NCBI GenBank assembly: GCA_022841465.1
Contig: JALHRL010000015.1
Span: 22,720-86,719 of the forward strand
Direction of reading: 5' to 3'
Length of the DNA: 64,000 nt
Source of the DNA: Bacteroidia bacterium
Lineage (GTDB): Bacteria; Bacteroidota; Bacteroidia; B-17B0; Aurantibacillaceae
Below the pieces are notes generated by a model, which made no database searches, was not told where the DNA came from, and worked only from the letters and a program-made list of their open reading frames with translations. The translations under genes were made by a program, and so were the position numbers. Numbering within the stretch: position 1 is the first letter of the stretch; every line of letters begins with the position of its first letter. This document shows, one piece after another, positions 43,636 to 53,158 of this stretch.

Positions 43636-45786
43636 TTATTCAACCACTAATTTTTTAGTGCTTTCAGATGTAGCCGTTTTTACTTTTACGAAGTAAACAC
43701 CGGGCGCTGCATCGTTTAAATCAACATTTATTACGTTTTCACCTAATTGTCCGTTTATTTTTGATGAACTGATAACCTGACCTAAAGCATTTAATACTTC
43801 AATGTTTACATTACCTGCTTGGTTAAGCTTTAATGATACATTTACGCTATTACTTGCCGGGTTAGGGAAAATATTACTAGAAGAAGCTTCTGTTGCATAT
43901 TTTTCAGGCACGCCAACACCTACACAAGATGCGCTGTTTGGAAATGCAAATTGAATTGTAGCATTTGAATAGAAGTTGTTAACTGTTGCACCACCATCGG
44001 TGCCCAAATTATTTGATACTGTTATAGGTAATGAAAAGTGTGCAGAAGTTTGCGTTACATTGTAAGTTTTACATTTTGGTGATGTGAAGTGGAAATATGC
44101 TTTATCTCTAACGCGTTGATTAAATCCAACAGATGGAGAAGTAATTGCATATTCATCAGGACTCACAATACCATCACAAGCTCTCCAGGCACGTGCTTTT
44201 ACGTTTGGAAACTCGTTCCATTTTTTTGCACTGGTAGTAAATAAAGTATCAGATTCAGCAAAGGTATATAAAATGTATTGTCCATCTAAAGAACGTGAAG
44301 TTTGAATACGGATACCTGATGCAACCGGGTTAGCTTGACTTTGATTTGCCCAAGGGTTTGAATTAAAACCGGGGCCACCTGATTGATCAGAAGGACCTTC
44401 TGTACCAATAGAATCAACCGTTGTTAACGACCAAGTGCCTGTACCATTTCCGGTAAAATCAAACACATAAGGCCAAGCAGTATTTTCATAAATCCAGCCC
44501 ATTTGCTCACCGGCAATATTAAACTGAAAAGTATAGTCTACAGAATCTTGACTTTGACCGTAAGTGCTTTTTACAGTACTTACAATGTGTAAATTATCGT
44601 TTATATCCACAACACAATCAGCACCTTCTCCTAAATCGAAAAAAGGAACTGCTAAACTGGTATTAGAAACTACAGGATAAATTGAATTTAATACTTTTTC
44701 GTAACCCGGTGCGTTAAAATCAATACCATTAACTAATGCCCAAGAGTTACCACTGTTTGTTGTTTTGTAAACAATAGGCTGCCATCCTTTGTTTGAGTTG
44801 GTGGCTCCTTGTCTGCAACCAACTAATACAGCGTATCCAACATCACCGGCCTCATTCCAAGCCATCATCATTCTACCGCCCCATAATTGATTAGATCCAT
44901 CTGTACGCGTTATAACAGGAGGTGTTAAACTGTCTGCTGTCCACACAAAAACCCCTGCATTAAAAGTTCCTTTTACAATATGCGCTCCTCTTGGGTTGTA
45001 AGCCACATTGCTTGTGCCATTTGGATCGTTAACTATTGCAGCCATTGTACGAACCATACCATCATCTGTTGCTGTAAAACAATAGGCTGGAAAATCTTGC
45101 TTTGGCATTAATGGTGAAGTTGTTGAACCAAAGGACCCACTATTAGCAAAATATTGTTCATCAGCTCCGGGTGCAGTTGTACCAACAGGGCCAATTAATT
45201 TACTTGCATACCAGCTTCCAATCCAATTGGCTGCTACAACAGGGCCCGAACCTACCACATAAGCATTATCCGGGTTAGTGTTTCCCGGAGGGTTATAAAC
45301 ACCACCATTTGGGTAACGTCCTGCATTTGTAGCATCTGCCCAAATACAAGTAGTATCCCAAACGGTTCCAAAGTTTCTACCTATCATGGCAACAATTGTT
45401 CCTGAATTGCCATCAGTAGTTGGAGTTGGGTTGTAAGTTGGACTTTTACGTTGAATAAAAGTAACTAAATCAGTTTCGTTATTGTATTGTAATGGTTTTT
45501 GGTTGTTAATTAACATGCCAAAAACATTCATAGATCCTGATATTTCTGTAAAAGTACTGCTAAATGTGGCAGAACTTGCAGAACTTAAAGGGCCTGAATT
45601 AATACCTGTTGGGGCATTAATTGCCGGTTTGTTGGCAGGAGCCGGTACTTCGTTTCTTAATACTTGAGATCCGAAGTGGCTTTCGCTCATTTTTACAATA
45701 CCACTAGGTTTAGCTAAACGGCTGGCTTGCGAAAATGCGCTAAATGAAAGAAGGAGCGCACTTCCTAAAAATAATTGTTTCTTCAT
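43636..45786 (-). CDS. T9SS cargo with type A sorting domain (paralogue 1)
   Basis: The 716-residue protein has a signal peptide (MKKQLFLGSALLLSFSAFSQ). A long body with Asn/Gly/Ser-rich beta sequence includes BNR/sialidase-like phrases (YKTTNSGNSWALVNGID). The C-terminal domain (about 640-716) has IFPNPASNSVNVSLKL, the type A T9SS signature, and ends GVYFVKVKTATSESTKKLVVE. It is exported by Sec and then across the outer membrane by the T9SS; the sorting domain is removed and the protein is usually anchored. It is a close paralogue of the adjacent 45898-48057 protein. The substrate or activity is unknown. Confidence 0.9.
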   Translation of the reverse strand: MKKQLFLGSALLLSFSAFSQASRLAKPSGIVKMSESHFGSQVLRNEVPAPANKPAINAPTGINSGPLSSASSATFSSTFTEISGSMNVFGMLINNQKPLQYNNETDLVTFIQRKSPTYNPTPTTDGNSGTIVAMIGRNFGTVWDTTCIWADATNAGRYPNGGVYNPPGNTNPDNAYVVGSGPVVAANWIGSWYASKLIGPVGTTAPGADEQYFANSGSFGSTTSPLMPKQDFPAYCFTATDDGMVRTMAAIVNDPNGTSNVAYNPRGAHIVKGTFNAGVFVWTADSLTPPVITRTDGSNQLWGGRMMMAWNEAGDVGYAVLVGCRQGATNSNKGWQPIVYKTTNSGNSWALVNGIDFNAPGYEKVLNSIYPVVSNTSLAVPFFDLGEGADCVVDINDNLHIVSTVKSTYGQSQDSVDYTFQFNIAGEQMGWIYENTAWPYVFDFTGNGTGTWSLTTVDSIGTEGPSDQSGGPGFNSNPWANQSQANPVASGIRIQTSRSLDGQYILYTFAESDTLFTTSAKKWNEFPNVKARAWRACDGIVSPDEYAITSPSVGFNQRVRDKAYFHFTSPKCKTYNVTQTSAHFSLPITVSNNLGTDGGATVNNFYSNATIQFAFPNSASCVGVGVPEKYATEASSSNIFPNPASNSVNVSLKLNQAGNVNIEVLNALGQVISSSKINGQLGENVINVDLNDAAPGVYFVKVKTATSESTKKLVVE

Positions 45787-45846
45787 GTTTATTTAATTTT
45801 CTATCGTTATAACTTAAAGATACTAAAATAGTAAGAGTTAAGCAAA

Positions 45847-45877
45847 AAAAAGGCTCCAATTTGTTTGGAGCCTTTTT
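45847..45877 (-). terminator. Intrinsic terminator of the 45898-48057 gene
   Basis: AAAAAGGCTCCAA pairs with TTGGAGCCTTTTT around a short loop, 20 bases after the stop of the paralogue 2 gene on the minus strand and before paralogue 1's promoter. Confidence 0.85.
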
Positions 45878-45897
45878 AAAACAGTAGAAATTAAATA

Positions 45898-48057
45898 TTA
45901 TTCAACCACTAATTTTTTAGTGCTTTCAGCATTACCTGCTTTAATTTTAACAAAATAAACACCTGAATTAAGGTTACCTAAATTCATGTTAATAGTGTTT
46001 TCACCTAAATTACCATTTCCTTTAGAAGCAGCAACTTTTTGCCCAATTGCATTGTATAATTCAACAGTAATATCGTTAGCAGTACCAAGTGTAACTTGTA
46101 TGTTAACGTTATTTGTTGCAGGGTTAGGGAAAATTTTGCTAATCATTTCATTTTTAGCAATGTTTTTTACACCTGTTGTTACTGTACTTCCACAAGCAGC
46201 GGTAGGGAATGCAAATTGAACATGCGCATTTGCATAGTAATTATAAATTGTAGCACCACCATCAGTTTGTGTATTATTACTTACAGTAAACGGAATGTTT
46301 AATGTTGCACTTGTTGCAGTTGAAGAACCACCCGGAGAAGTAGAACTCATATAGTGGAAATATGCTTTATCACGTACAGCTGGATTAAATCCGGTTGCAG
46401 GGCTTGAAATAGCATATTTATCAGTACTAACAGCACCATCACAAATACGTTGAGCACGAGTCATAATATTTGGGAACTCGTTCCATTTTTTTGCACCTGT
46501 TGTAAATAAAGTATCTGATTCTGCCCATGAATATGCAATAAACTCACCATCATAAGTACGAGTCATTTGCAAACGCAAACCAGAACTTACAGGGTTTGCT
46601 TGACTTTGGTTTGCCCATGGGTTAGAATTAAATCCACCGCCACCGGTTTGATCAGAAGGGCCTTCTGTACCAACAGAGTCGATTGTTTTGTATGACCAGT
46701 TTGAAGCACCATCACCAATGAAATCAAATAAATAAGGCCAAGCAGTATTTTGGTAAATAAATGCATAACCTGCTTCACTGTTAATTGTTACTTGCCAATT
46801 AAAAGCTAAAGAGTCAGGAGATGATCCATAAGTACCAATACAAGTAGAGAAAATATGTAACTTATCGTTTTTATCAACGGTAACATCAATACCTTCACCT
46901 ACGTTAAAGAACGGCGCAGTAACTGTAGAAGCAACAACCGAGAACATAGAGTTTAAAACCATATCCCATCCTGCAGTGTTGAAATCGATACCATTAACTA
47001 AAGCCCAAGTGTTACCACTGTTTGTTGTTTTATAAACAATTGGTTGCCATCCCATGTTGCTTCCTGTTGCACCTTGACGAGCACCAATCATCATTACATA
47101 ACCAACTGTTCCAGCTGAGTTCCAAGCCATATAAGGTTGACCCCATAATTGCTTAGTGCCTTCAGTTCTCATGATACATGCTGGAACAAATGAATCCGGA
47201 GTCCAAACAAATACACCAGCATTAAATGATCCTCTAGCAACTAATCCACCACGAATATTTTGTGCTAACGTTGAAGTGCCATTTACATCTTGATATAATG
47301 TTCCTGCTGATCTAACTATTCCATCGTCAGTAGTAGAGAACGCGTAACGAGGAAAATCATGTTTAGTCATAGTAGGAGAAGTACTGCTACCATAAGGACC
47401 TGCATTTGACATAAATTGTTGATCAGCACCGGCTGCATTTTTAGGTGTTAAGCTTAAAGATTTACTTGCGTAATAACTTCCAACCCAACCAGAACCTGTA
47501 GTGATAGGACCTGTTGCAACAACGTATGCGTTATCAGGATTAGAATTACCAGCAGGGTTATAAATACCACCTTGTGGGTAACGACCTTGGTTAGTAGCAT
47601 TAGCCCAAACAACAGTACTATCCCAAACTGTACCACCGTTTTTACCGATATAAGCTAAAATTGTACCGGTGTTACTGTCAGTTGAAGGAGAAGCCACGTA
47701 AGTTGGACTTTTACGTTGAATAAAAGACACTGTATTAATGTATCTGTTATAACCTAAAGGCTTTTGACTTGACACCAACATTCCGAAAATATTCATCGAT
47801 GCTGAAATGTTGTTAAATGTTGCAGAAATAATCGGACTACTGTTTGTAGCATCATTATAACTGTTTTTTGGTCCTTCATTCACATTATAATTAATGCTTC
47901 TGGCAGAACCGCTTACTGGTTGCTCAATAGTATTAAACTTTGTAGCAAGTATCTCAGCCATGTTCACAACACCCGTTGGCTGAGCTTTTTTGTTGCTTTG
48001 TGAGAAAGCCGCAACTGATAAAAGTAACGCACTTCCCAATAGTAATTGTTTTTTCAT
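45898..48057 (-). CDS. T9SS cargo with type A sorting domain (paralogue 2)
   Basis: The 719-residue protein matches paralogue 1 along its length. The signal peptide is MKKQLLLGSALLLSVAAFSQ, the shared block is YKTTNSGNTWALVNGID, and the FNSNPWANQSQANPVSSGLR segment and the IFPNPATNNVNIQVTLG sorting domain are also shared, ending GVYFVKIKAGNAESTKKLVVE. It has its own promoter (48092-48121) and terminator, so the two paralogues are separately transcribed. Cargo function is unknown; the BNR-like phrases suggest a sialidase-type beta propeller but no catalytic motif is certain. Confidence 0.9.
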   Translation of the reverse strand: MKKQLLLGSALLLSVAAFSQSNKKAQPTGVVNMAEILATKFNTIEQPVSGSARSINYNVNEGPKNSYNDATNSSPIISATFNNISASMNIFGMLVSSQKPLGYNRYINTVSFIQRKSPTYVASPSTDSNTGTILAYIGKNGGTVWDSTVVWANATNQGRYPQGGIYNPAGNSNPDNAYVVATGPITTGSGWVGSYYASKSLSLTPKNAAGADQQFMSNAGPYGSSTSPTMTKHDFPRYAFSTTDDGIVRSAGTLYQDVNGTSTLAQNIRGGLVARGSFNAGVFVWTPDSFVPACIMRTEGTKQLWGQPYMAWNSAGTVGYVMMIGARQGATGSNMGWQPIVYKTTNSGNTWALVNGIDFNTAGWDMVLNSMFSVVASTVTAPFFNVGEGIDVTVDKNDKLHIFSTCIGTYGSSPDSLAFNWQVTINSEAGYAFIYQNTAWPYLFDFIGDGASNWSYKTIDSVGTEGPSDQTGGGGFNSNPWANQSQANPVSSGLRLQMTRTYDGEFIAYSWAESDTLFTTGAKKWNEFPNIMTRAQRICDGAVSTDKYAISSPATGFNPAVRDKAYFHYMSSTSPGGSSTATSATLNIPFTVSNNTQTDGGATIYNYYANAHVQFAFPTAACGSTVTTGVKNIAKNEMISKIFPNPATNNVNIQVTLGTANDITVELYNAIGQKVAASKGNGNLGENTINMNLGNLNSGVYFVKIKAGNAESTKKLVVE

Positions 48058-48091
48058 ATCTAAAAATTCTCTATGGTTTATAATTGCTATA

Positions 48092-48121
48092 AAAATATAA
48101 AATTTGTTTCGATTTCACAAA
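48092..48121 (-). promoter_or_regulatory. Promoter for T9SS cargo paralogue 2
   Basis: On the minus strand TTTG (48118-48121), 18 bases, TATATTTT (48092-48099) gives a good -33/-7 pair, one mismatch in the -7 box. The start codon lies about 34 bases downstream. Confidence 0.55.
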
Positions 48122-48184
48122 TGTTAAATTATAGCTATGTTTTTTGTTAAAAACCCGAAACATGTAATTTCTTTACTTTTTAGT

Positions 48185-49324
48185 TTATGAAATTCCTTTA
48201 ATTAGTCTTTCTATTAAATTTTCCCATAAAAATTCTGTTTTTACCCTATTAATAGCATTCATTTTTAATGCATCTATCTTTTCTAAATTTACTTCGCTAA
48301 TTTTTTTTATTGTATTAATAATTTCTTCTGCTGTACTTTCTTTCATTAGCCATCCATTTTCAGTATTCAGTAAAATTCCAACAGCCCCAACATTTGTAGC
48401 AGCAACTGTTAAGCCGTTTCCCATGGCTTCTAAAATAACATTGGGGAAACCTTCGCTGTAACTAGGGCATATTAGCACATCAGCAATTTTAATTTTCTCT
48501 TTTAAAATAGTTTTATCTCTTATTTCACCGTGGTATATTATTTTTTCATGTATTATTTTTTTATTAAAGGGTATGTTTCCAATAAAATGAAATTGAAATT
48601 TAAAATTTGTACTAGTTAAATGTTTTAATGCTTCATTTATTTCTTCAACTCCTTTTCTTCTTTCGTATCTGCCTAAATAAAGAAACTTAATGGGATGCTC
48701 GGTTGGTTTTATGTTTTCAGCTAGCTCCGCTTTTTCAATACCCGATGGAATTTCAATTATTTTTGAATCAGGAACACCTAATTTTTTAATTAATTCGGTT
48801 ATTTTTCCTCCGTATGAAAAAACTTTATCGGCCTTTAAACTAATTGATTTTACAGGCGCTCTAAAAATTAAAACATGTTGCAGAAAGGTTTTAAAGTCTG
48901 GAGCCTTTTGAAACATTTCATAACCATGAAATTTAACGCCAATATTGCCGCATTTTACTTGGCCTTTGTTTTTTTTGTTTATTAAATACCACCCGGTTAA
49001 TCCTTTACAGTAAATAAAATTATAATCGGGTAAATTGTTTTTTATATGATTAAAAATGAGTTTGGAATGTTTATAGGAATTAAATAAATAATGCCCCGGA
49101 AATCTTACCGATTTTGGAAAATCTATAACAATAGAATGAATGTATTTTTTTTCATCATCTGTAAAAAATTCAAGTTTATCAATGTCATAATTACTGCTGT
49201 TGAAATGATATAAATCAACATTAATTTTTTGCTTTGCTAAATATTTACAGAGGTAATAAGAATGTTTTTGCATACCCCCCATTACATAGGGCCAAATTCC
49301 GTCGGTTATTAAGGCAATGCGCAA
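48185..49324 (-). CDS. Family 4 glycosyltransferase
   Basis: The 379-residue GT-B protein has the N-terminal Rossmann half (MRIALITDGIWPYVMGGMQKH, GG motif for sugar donor/acceptor binding) and the C-terminal half with LYLGRYERRKGVEEI. The nucleotide-sugar motif is CPSYSEGFPNVILEAMGNGL, with the EX7E pair Glu-Gly-Phe-Pro-Asn-Val-Ile-Leu-Glu. It transfers a sugar to a glycan or lipid acceptor. No ATG fits the natural N-terminus, so TTG at 49324 is used; an in-frame stop is 5 codons upstream. The gene is isolated between a T9SS paralogue and rnpB. Confidence 0.88.
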   Translation of the reverse strand: MRIALITDGIWPYVMGGMQKHSYYLCKYLAKQKINVDLYHFNSSNYDIDKLEFFTDDEKKYIHSIVIDFPKSVRFPGHYLFNSYKHSKLIFNHIKNNLPDYNFIYCKGLTGWYLINKKNKGQVKCGNIGVKFHGYEMFQKAPDFKTFLQHVLIFRAPVKSISLKADKVFSYGGKITELIKKLGVPDSKIIEIPSGIEKAELAENIKPTEHPIKFLYLGRYERRKGVEEINEALKHLTSTNFKFQFHFIGNIPFNKKIIHEKIIYHGEIRDKTILKEKIKIADVLICPSYSEGFPNVILEAMGNGLTVAATNVGAVGILLNTENGWLMKESTAEEIINTIKKISEVNLEKIDALKMNAINRVKTEFLWENLIERLIKGIS

Positions 49325-49501
49325 ATTTATTAGTTGTTAGAAGGGTAAATATAAGTATTATAAAAACTCAAAATTAAAAATCTGAATTGTTTAGATTGCA
49401 ATAAAAGGATTGGATAATTTGAATAAAAAATTATTGACAAAGTAAAGTGAGATAAATTTTGAAATTTATTTTGTGGTTGAATAAATTTTTGTACTTTTAA
49501 A

Positions 49502-49880
49502 ACGCAGGTAGAACTACCGCTGTAAGGAAACTTATAGAGGAAAGTCCGGGCAACGTAGGGAAATCCGCCTTGTGAAAACGAGGGTGCATCAGCCAACAGT
49601 TGATGTAACAGAAAGTGCCACAGAAACCAGGTAGCCACGGTAAAAACTTAGTTTTTATTTTGGTGATAGTGAAAATGTGGGGTAAGAGCCCACAAGTATT
49701 GTTAGTGATAACAGTATTTGGAAAACCTCGGATGTTGAAAAGCCAAATAAGTTGCGGTAATTAAGTTTCCCGCTTATTACCGAAAGGTAACCGCAATGGG
49801 TAGGCTGAATAGATAAATGGTAGTTTATATTCTTTCGCTTGCGAGAGAAAGAAACAGAACCCGGCTTATATACCTGTATT
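49502..49880 (+). ncRNA. rnpB: RNase P RNA component, bacterial type A
   Basis: The conserved cores are visible: gaggaaagtccgggc (49537-49551, P4 and J region), the GGTAAGAGCCCAC element (49681-49693) and ACAGAACCCGGCTTATA (49854-49870, P4 3' strand). P1 closes by pairing caggta (49505-49510) with tacctg (49871-49876). About 375 bases, usual for type A. It processes tRNA 5' ends with RnpA. Its 3' end is about 14 bases before the GTG start of the next gene, and no terminator was seen between. A possible -7 box (AATTTTTG at 49484-49491) precedes it. Confidence 0.95.
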
Positions 49881-49893
49881 AAAAAAATAGATT

Positions 49894-52800
49894 GTGAAAA
49901 AAATATACTATACTTTGTTTTTTCAGCTGCTGTTGCTGGTTGGAAAAGCGCAATGCCCACAGGTACTGGATTACCTGAATAACCCAAGTACAAACCCTTA
50001 TTGGATTAGTTGCACCGGAGGCGATTATGTTTTAAACTTTCAATCTCCAACTTCATGGGGGGCATATTCTATAAGTTGGGGCGATGCCTCACCTAATCAC
50101 GTAGGAGCAAATTATGTAGGTAGCACAATAATAACACACACCTATACTGCAACGGTAGATACATTTCCGGTAATACTTACAATTCCTTCTTTAGGCTGTT
50201 CAATGGTAGGTGTTGTGGTGATGGAACAAGCCGTTAATGCTGCAATTATGGTACCACCTTTAGGTTCTACAATTGCCTGTGCACCCGGAAACTTTCAGTT
50301 AATAAATTTGAGTACTAATAACAGTCAAACAACAAAATATCAGTGGGATTTTGGAGATGCAACGGCGGTTCAGAATTACAGTTACACGAATCAAGCAGCG
50401 GTTACCAATCATACTTATGCTGCAAATTCACCAACTTGCCAAACCATGGTAACTTTAAAAGCATGGAATTATTGCAGCTTTACAAATACAAGTGTTGCGA
50501 CTTTAAATATCTCCATTTTTGAGAAGGATAATGCTATAGTAACTACTTCTGCATCTATAAAATGCTGGCCCGAAAGTGTATTTACCTTTTCTGCAAACTC
50601 AACACAAAATTGCACAAGCGGTGGAAATAATTTTCAGCGACAACGCAAATGGCATTTTGGAAATTACTGGACATTTAATAATAATAATGATTCTATAATT
50701 GATTGGACTCCATATCCGCCGGTAACAACTGCTTCAGTGGCCTTCCCCAATATGGGTAATTATCAAATTCTTTTATTAGATAGTAATGTTTGCGGCGTAG
50801 ATACTGCCGCCATTAATGTAAATATCTTTAATGCTCCTGTTGCAAGTATGGCAATACCTCCCAGTCCTTATTGTACGGGTGCTACACAAACATTTTCAAA
50901 TTTGAGTACTGTTGGAGCAAATTATAAATGGGATTTTGGCGAAGGGCCTGGGTTTTTTACTTTCCCTCCGGGGCCTGTTACATATAGTTATGCATCGCCA
51001 GGTACCTATACTGTTGCACATGTAGCCTTCTTGCCATTTCATAGCTCGTGTTTTGATACAACACAAATGGTAATAAATGTTCTACCCTCACCAACGGCAA
51101 GTTTTAATGTTTCGCCAATGGTGGGTTGTGATATTTTAAGTAACGTAACCTTCACTAATTTTTCGGTTGGTGGAGTAAGTTATAATTGGGATTTAGGAAA
51201 TACAAACTCATCTATTCTATTTACACCTCCACCTCAAAATTATACTTTAACAGGAGAGCATAACATAACCTTAACTGTTACGGCCGCTAATGGTTGTACC
51301 GAACATGCCGTTCAAACGGTTACGGTTTACCCAACACCAACTGCATCGTTTACTGCGCCTAACAATATTTGTAAAAATGCACCAATTCAATTTACCGACC
51401 AATCAACCGCAAGTTCAACACTTGCCATTTCAAACTATACCTGGAGTTTTGGTGATTCTTCACCCAATTCAACTTCACAAAACCCTGTACACACCTATAC
51501 AAATTCAGGTTCCTTTACTGTTAGTTTAATTGCTGCTAACCCTCTTTGTGCAAGCAGTACGTTTACGCAAGTTGTAATTGTTAATCCAACACCAACCGTA
51601 AATTTTGTACCAACATCAACCGCGGGTTGTACTCAATTTTCTGTTAACTTTTCTAATACTACCGTTGGAGGAACAAATTATCAATGGAATTTTGGTGATT
51701 CATCGCCATTGTCCTCTGCTGTAAACGCTAGTCATACCTTCACAAATGTTACACCAACTAACCTTACGTACACGGTAAAATTAGTGGGCACAAGTGCCGT
51801 TGGTTGTAAAGACAGTATATCAAAAACAATTACCGTTTTCCCATTACCTAAAGTAGATGCAATTATAGCACCAACTGTAGGTTGTTCGCCATTAGCTGTT
51901 TCATTTACCAATACAGGAGTTGGATCTACAGGAAGTATTTGGAATTTTGATAACGGACAAACATCTACATTAAACGTTGCGTCTACGATTTACACCTTGG
52001 CAAATGCAGCGGCTAACACAACTTTTTCTGTAAAATTAGTTGCTGTTAGTATTAATGGCTGTAAAGATTCTTTATTATACGATGTGTTGGTTTATTCACA
52101 ACCAGCTGTATCATTTACATCTGTTGGTTCAGTTTGTTCCTTAAACACATTAACTTTAAGTAATTTATCTGCCGGTGCAAGTTCTTATACTTGGACATAC
52201 GGAAGCGCCGGATCAGGAGGTAGTACCTTTAACGGAATACATCAGTTTGTTAATCCTACAAGTTCATCTCAAACAAGTTTGGTTTCACTAACCGCAGAAA
52301 GCGCTATGGGATGTACAAATACATTTACTGCTAACATTACCGTTTTCCCACAGCCTAGTATAAATATTATTGCAGTGCCCGATACCGGTTGTGCAACTTT
52401 ACGTGTAACTTTCCCTACGGTTAGTGGCGCCACAAATTTTTCATGGACTTTAGGAAATGGTAATACCTCTTCAACATCCGGCTTGGTTGCATATTATGAA
52501 AACAATACAAGTTTAGTGAAAAATTATTCTGTACAGTTAATTGGAACAGATGCAAACGGTTGTGCAGATACTGCTTATAAAACAATACGTGTTTTCCCAA
52601 AACCTAATGCTTATTTTGAAGTTAACCCAACAACCTATCTTTTACCCGATGCAACTGTAATCCCAACAAACTTAACTACAGGTGCTACCACCTACAACTG
52701 GTTTTTTGGCGATGGAGGTTCCTCTAATATTCAAAACCCGGTATACAAGTACAAAGGAAAAGGTGACTTTTACATTACCTTAATTGCGCGAAGTAATTTA

Positions 52801-53157
52801 GGTTGTACCGATACATTTAAAATTGCCGCACCAATAAATGTATTAGACGATACTTTTTTTGAAATACCAAATGCATTTACACCTAATCAATCAGGCTCGC
52901 CCGGTAATGTTTTTAATCCAACAGATTTAAGCAATGATATTTTTCATCCAAACTTAAAAGGAGTAGAGGATTATCAATTTACAATTTATTCAAGATGGGG
53001 TGAAGTAATGTTTGATACTAAAAACATTAATGAAGGTTGGGATGGTTACTACAAAGGTAAATTGTGTACGCAAGATGTATATGTTTGGAAAATAGTTGCC
53101 AAACTGGTAAATGGTGATACCATAAGTAAAACAGGTGATGTTACATTGTTGAGGTAA
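49894..53157 (+). CDS. PKD-repeat T9SS cargo with type B sorting domain
   Basis: The 1087-residue protein starts at GTG 49894 with a signal peptide (MKKIYYTLFFQLLLLVGKAQ). It contains about ten PKD-like beta-sandwich repeats (marks such as YKWDFG, YNWDLGN, YTWSFGDSSPNSTSQNPVHTY). It ends in the gliding-motility-associated C-terminal domain (about 990-1087: IPNAFTPNQSGSPGNVFNP, then YSRWGEVMFDTK and GDVTLLR). Such proteins are surface adhesins exported by the T9SS with a PorP/SprF partner. The operon continues with a PD40 protein and PorP/SprF, which supports pairing. The start codon lies about 14 bases after rnpB. Confidence 0.93.
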   Translation: MKKIYYTLFFQLLLLVGKAQCPQVLDYLNNPSTNPYWISCTGGDYVLNFQSPTSWGAYSISWGDASPNHVGANYVGSTIITHTYTATVDTFPVILTIPSLGCSMVGVVVMEQAVNAAIMVPPLGSTIACAPGNFQLINLSTNNSQTTKYQWDFGDATAVQNYSYTNQAAVTNHTYAANSPTCQTMVTLKAWNYCSFTNTSVATLNISIFEKDNAIVTTSASIKCWPESVFTFSANSTQNCTSGGNNFQRQRKWHFGNYWTFNNNNDSIIDWTPYPPVTTASVAFPNMGNYQILLLDSNVCGVDTAAINVNIFNAPVASMAIPPSPYCTGATQTFSNLSTVGANYKWDFGEGPGFFTFPPGPVTYSYASPGTYTVAHVAFLPFHSSCFDTTQMVINVLPSPTASFNVSPMVGCDILSNVTFTNFSVGGVSYNWDLGNTNSSILFTPPPQNYTLTGEHNITLTVTAANGCTEHAVQTVTVYPTPTASFTAPNNICKNAPIQFTDQSTASSTLAISNYTWSFGDSSPNSTSQNPVHTYTNSGSFTVSLIAANPLCASSTFTQVVIVNPTPTVNFVPTSTAGCTQFSVNFSNTTVGGTNYQWNFGDSSPLSSAVNASHTFTNVTPTNLTYTVKLVGTSAVGCKDSISKTITVFPLPKVDAIIAPTVGCSPLAVSFTNTGVGSTGSIWNFDNGQTSTLNVASTIYTLANAAANTTFSVKLVAVSINGCKDSLLYDVLVYSQPAVSFTSVGSVCSLNTLTLSNLSAGASSYTWTYGSAGSGGSTFNGIHQFVNPTSSSQTSLVSLTAESAMGCTNTFTANITVFPQPSINIIAVPDTGCATLRVTFPTVSGATNFSWTLGNGNTSSTSGLVAYYENNTSLVKNYSVQLIGTDANGCADTAYKTIRVFPKPNAYFEVNPTTYLLPDATVIPTNLTTGATTYNWFFGDGGSSNIQNPVYKYKGKGDFYITLIARSNLGCTDTFKIAAPINVLDDTFFEIPNAFTPNQSGSPGNVFNPTDLSNDIFHPNLKGVEDYQFTIYSRWGEVMFDTKNINEGWDGYYKGKLCTQDVYVWKIVAKLVNGDTISKTGDVTLLR

Positions 53158-53158
53158 T

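Noticed and set aside
49322..49329. TAAATTTG octamer on the minus strand as the glycosyltransferase promoter
   Set aside because: It overlaps the start codon itself, so transcription would begin after the start; no TTTG at -33 fits.
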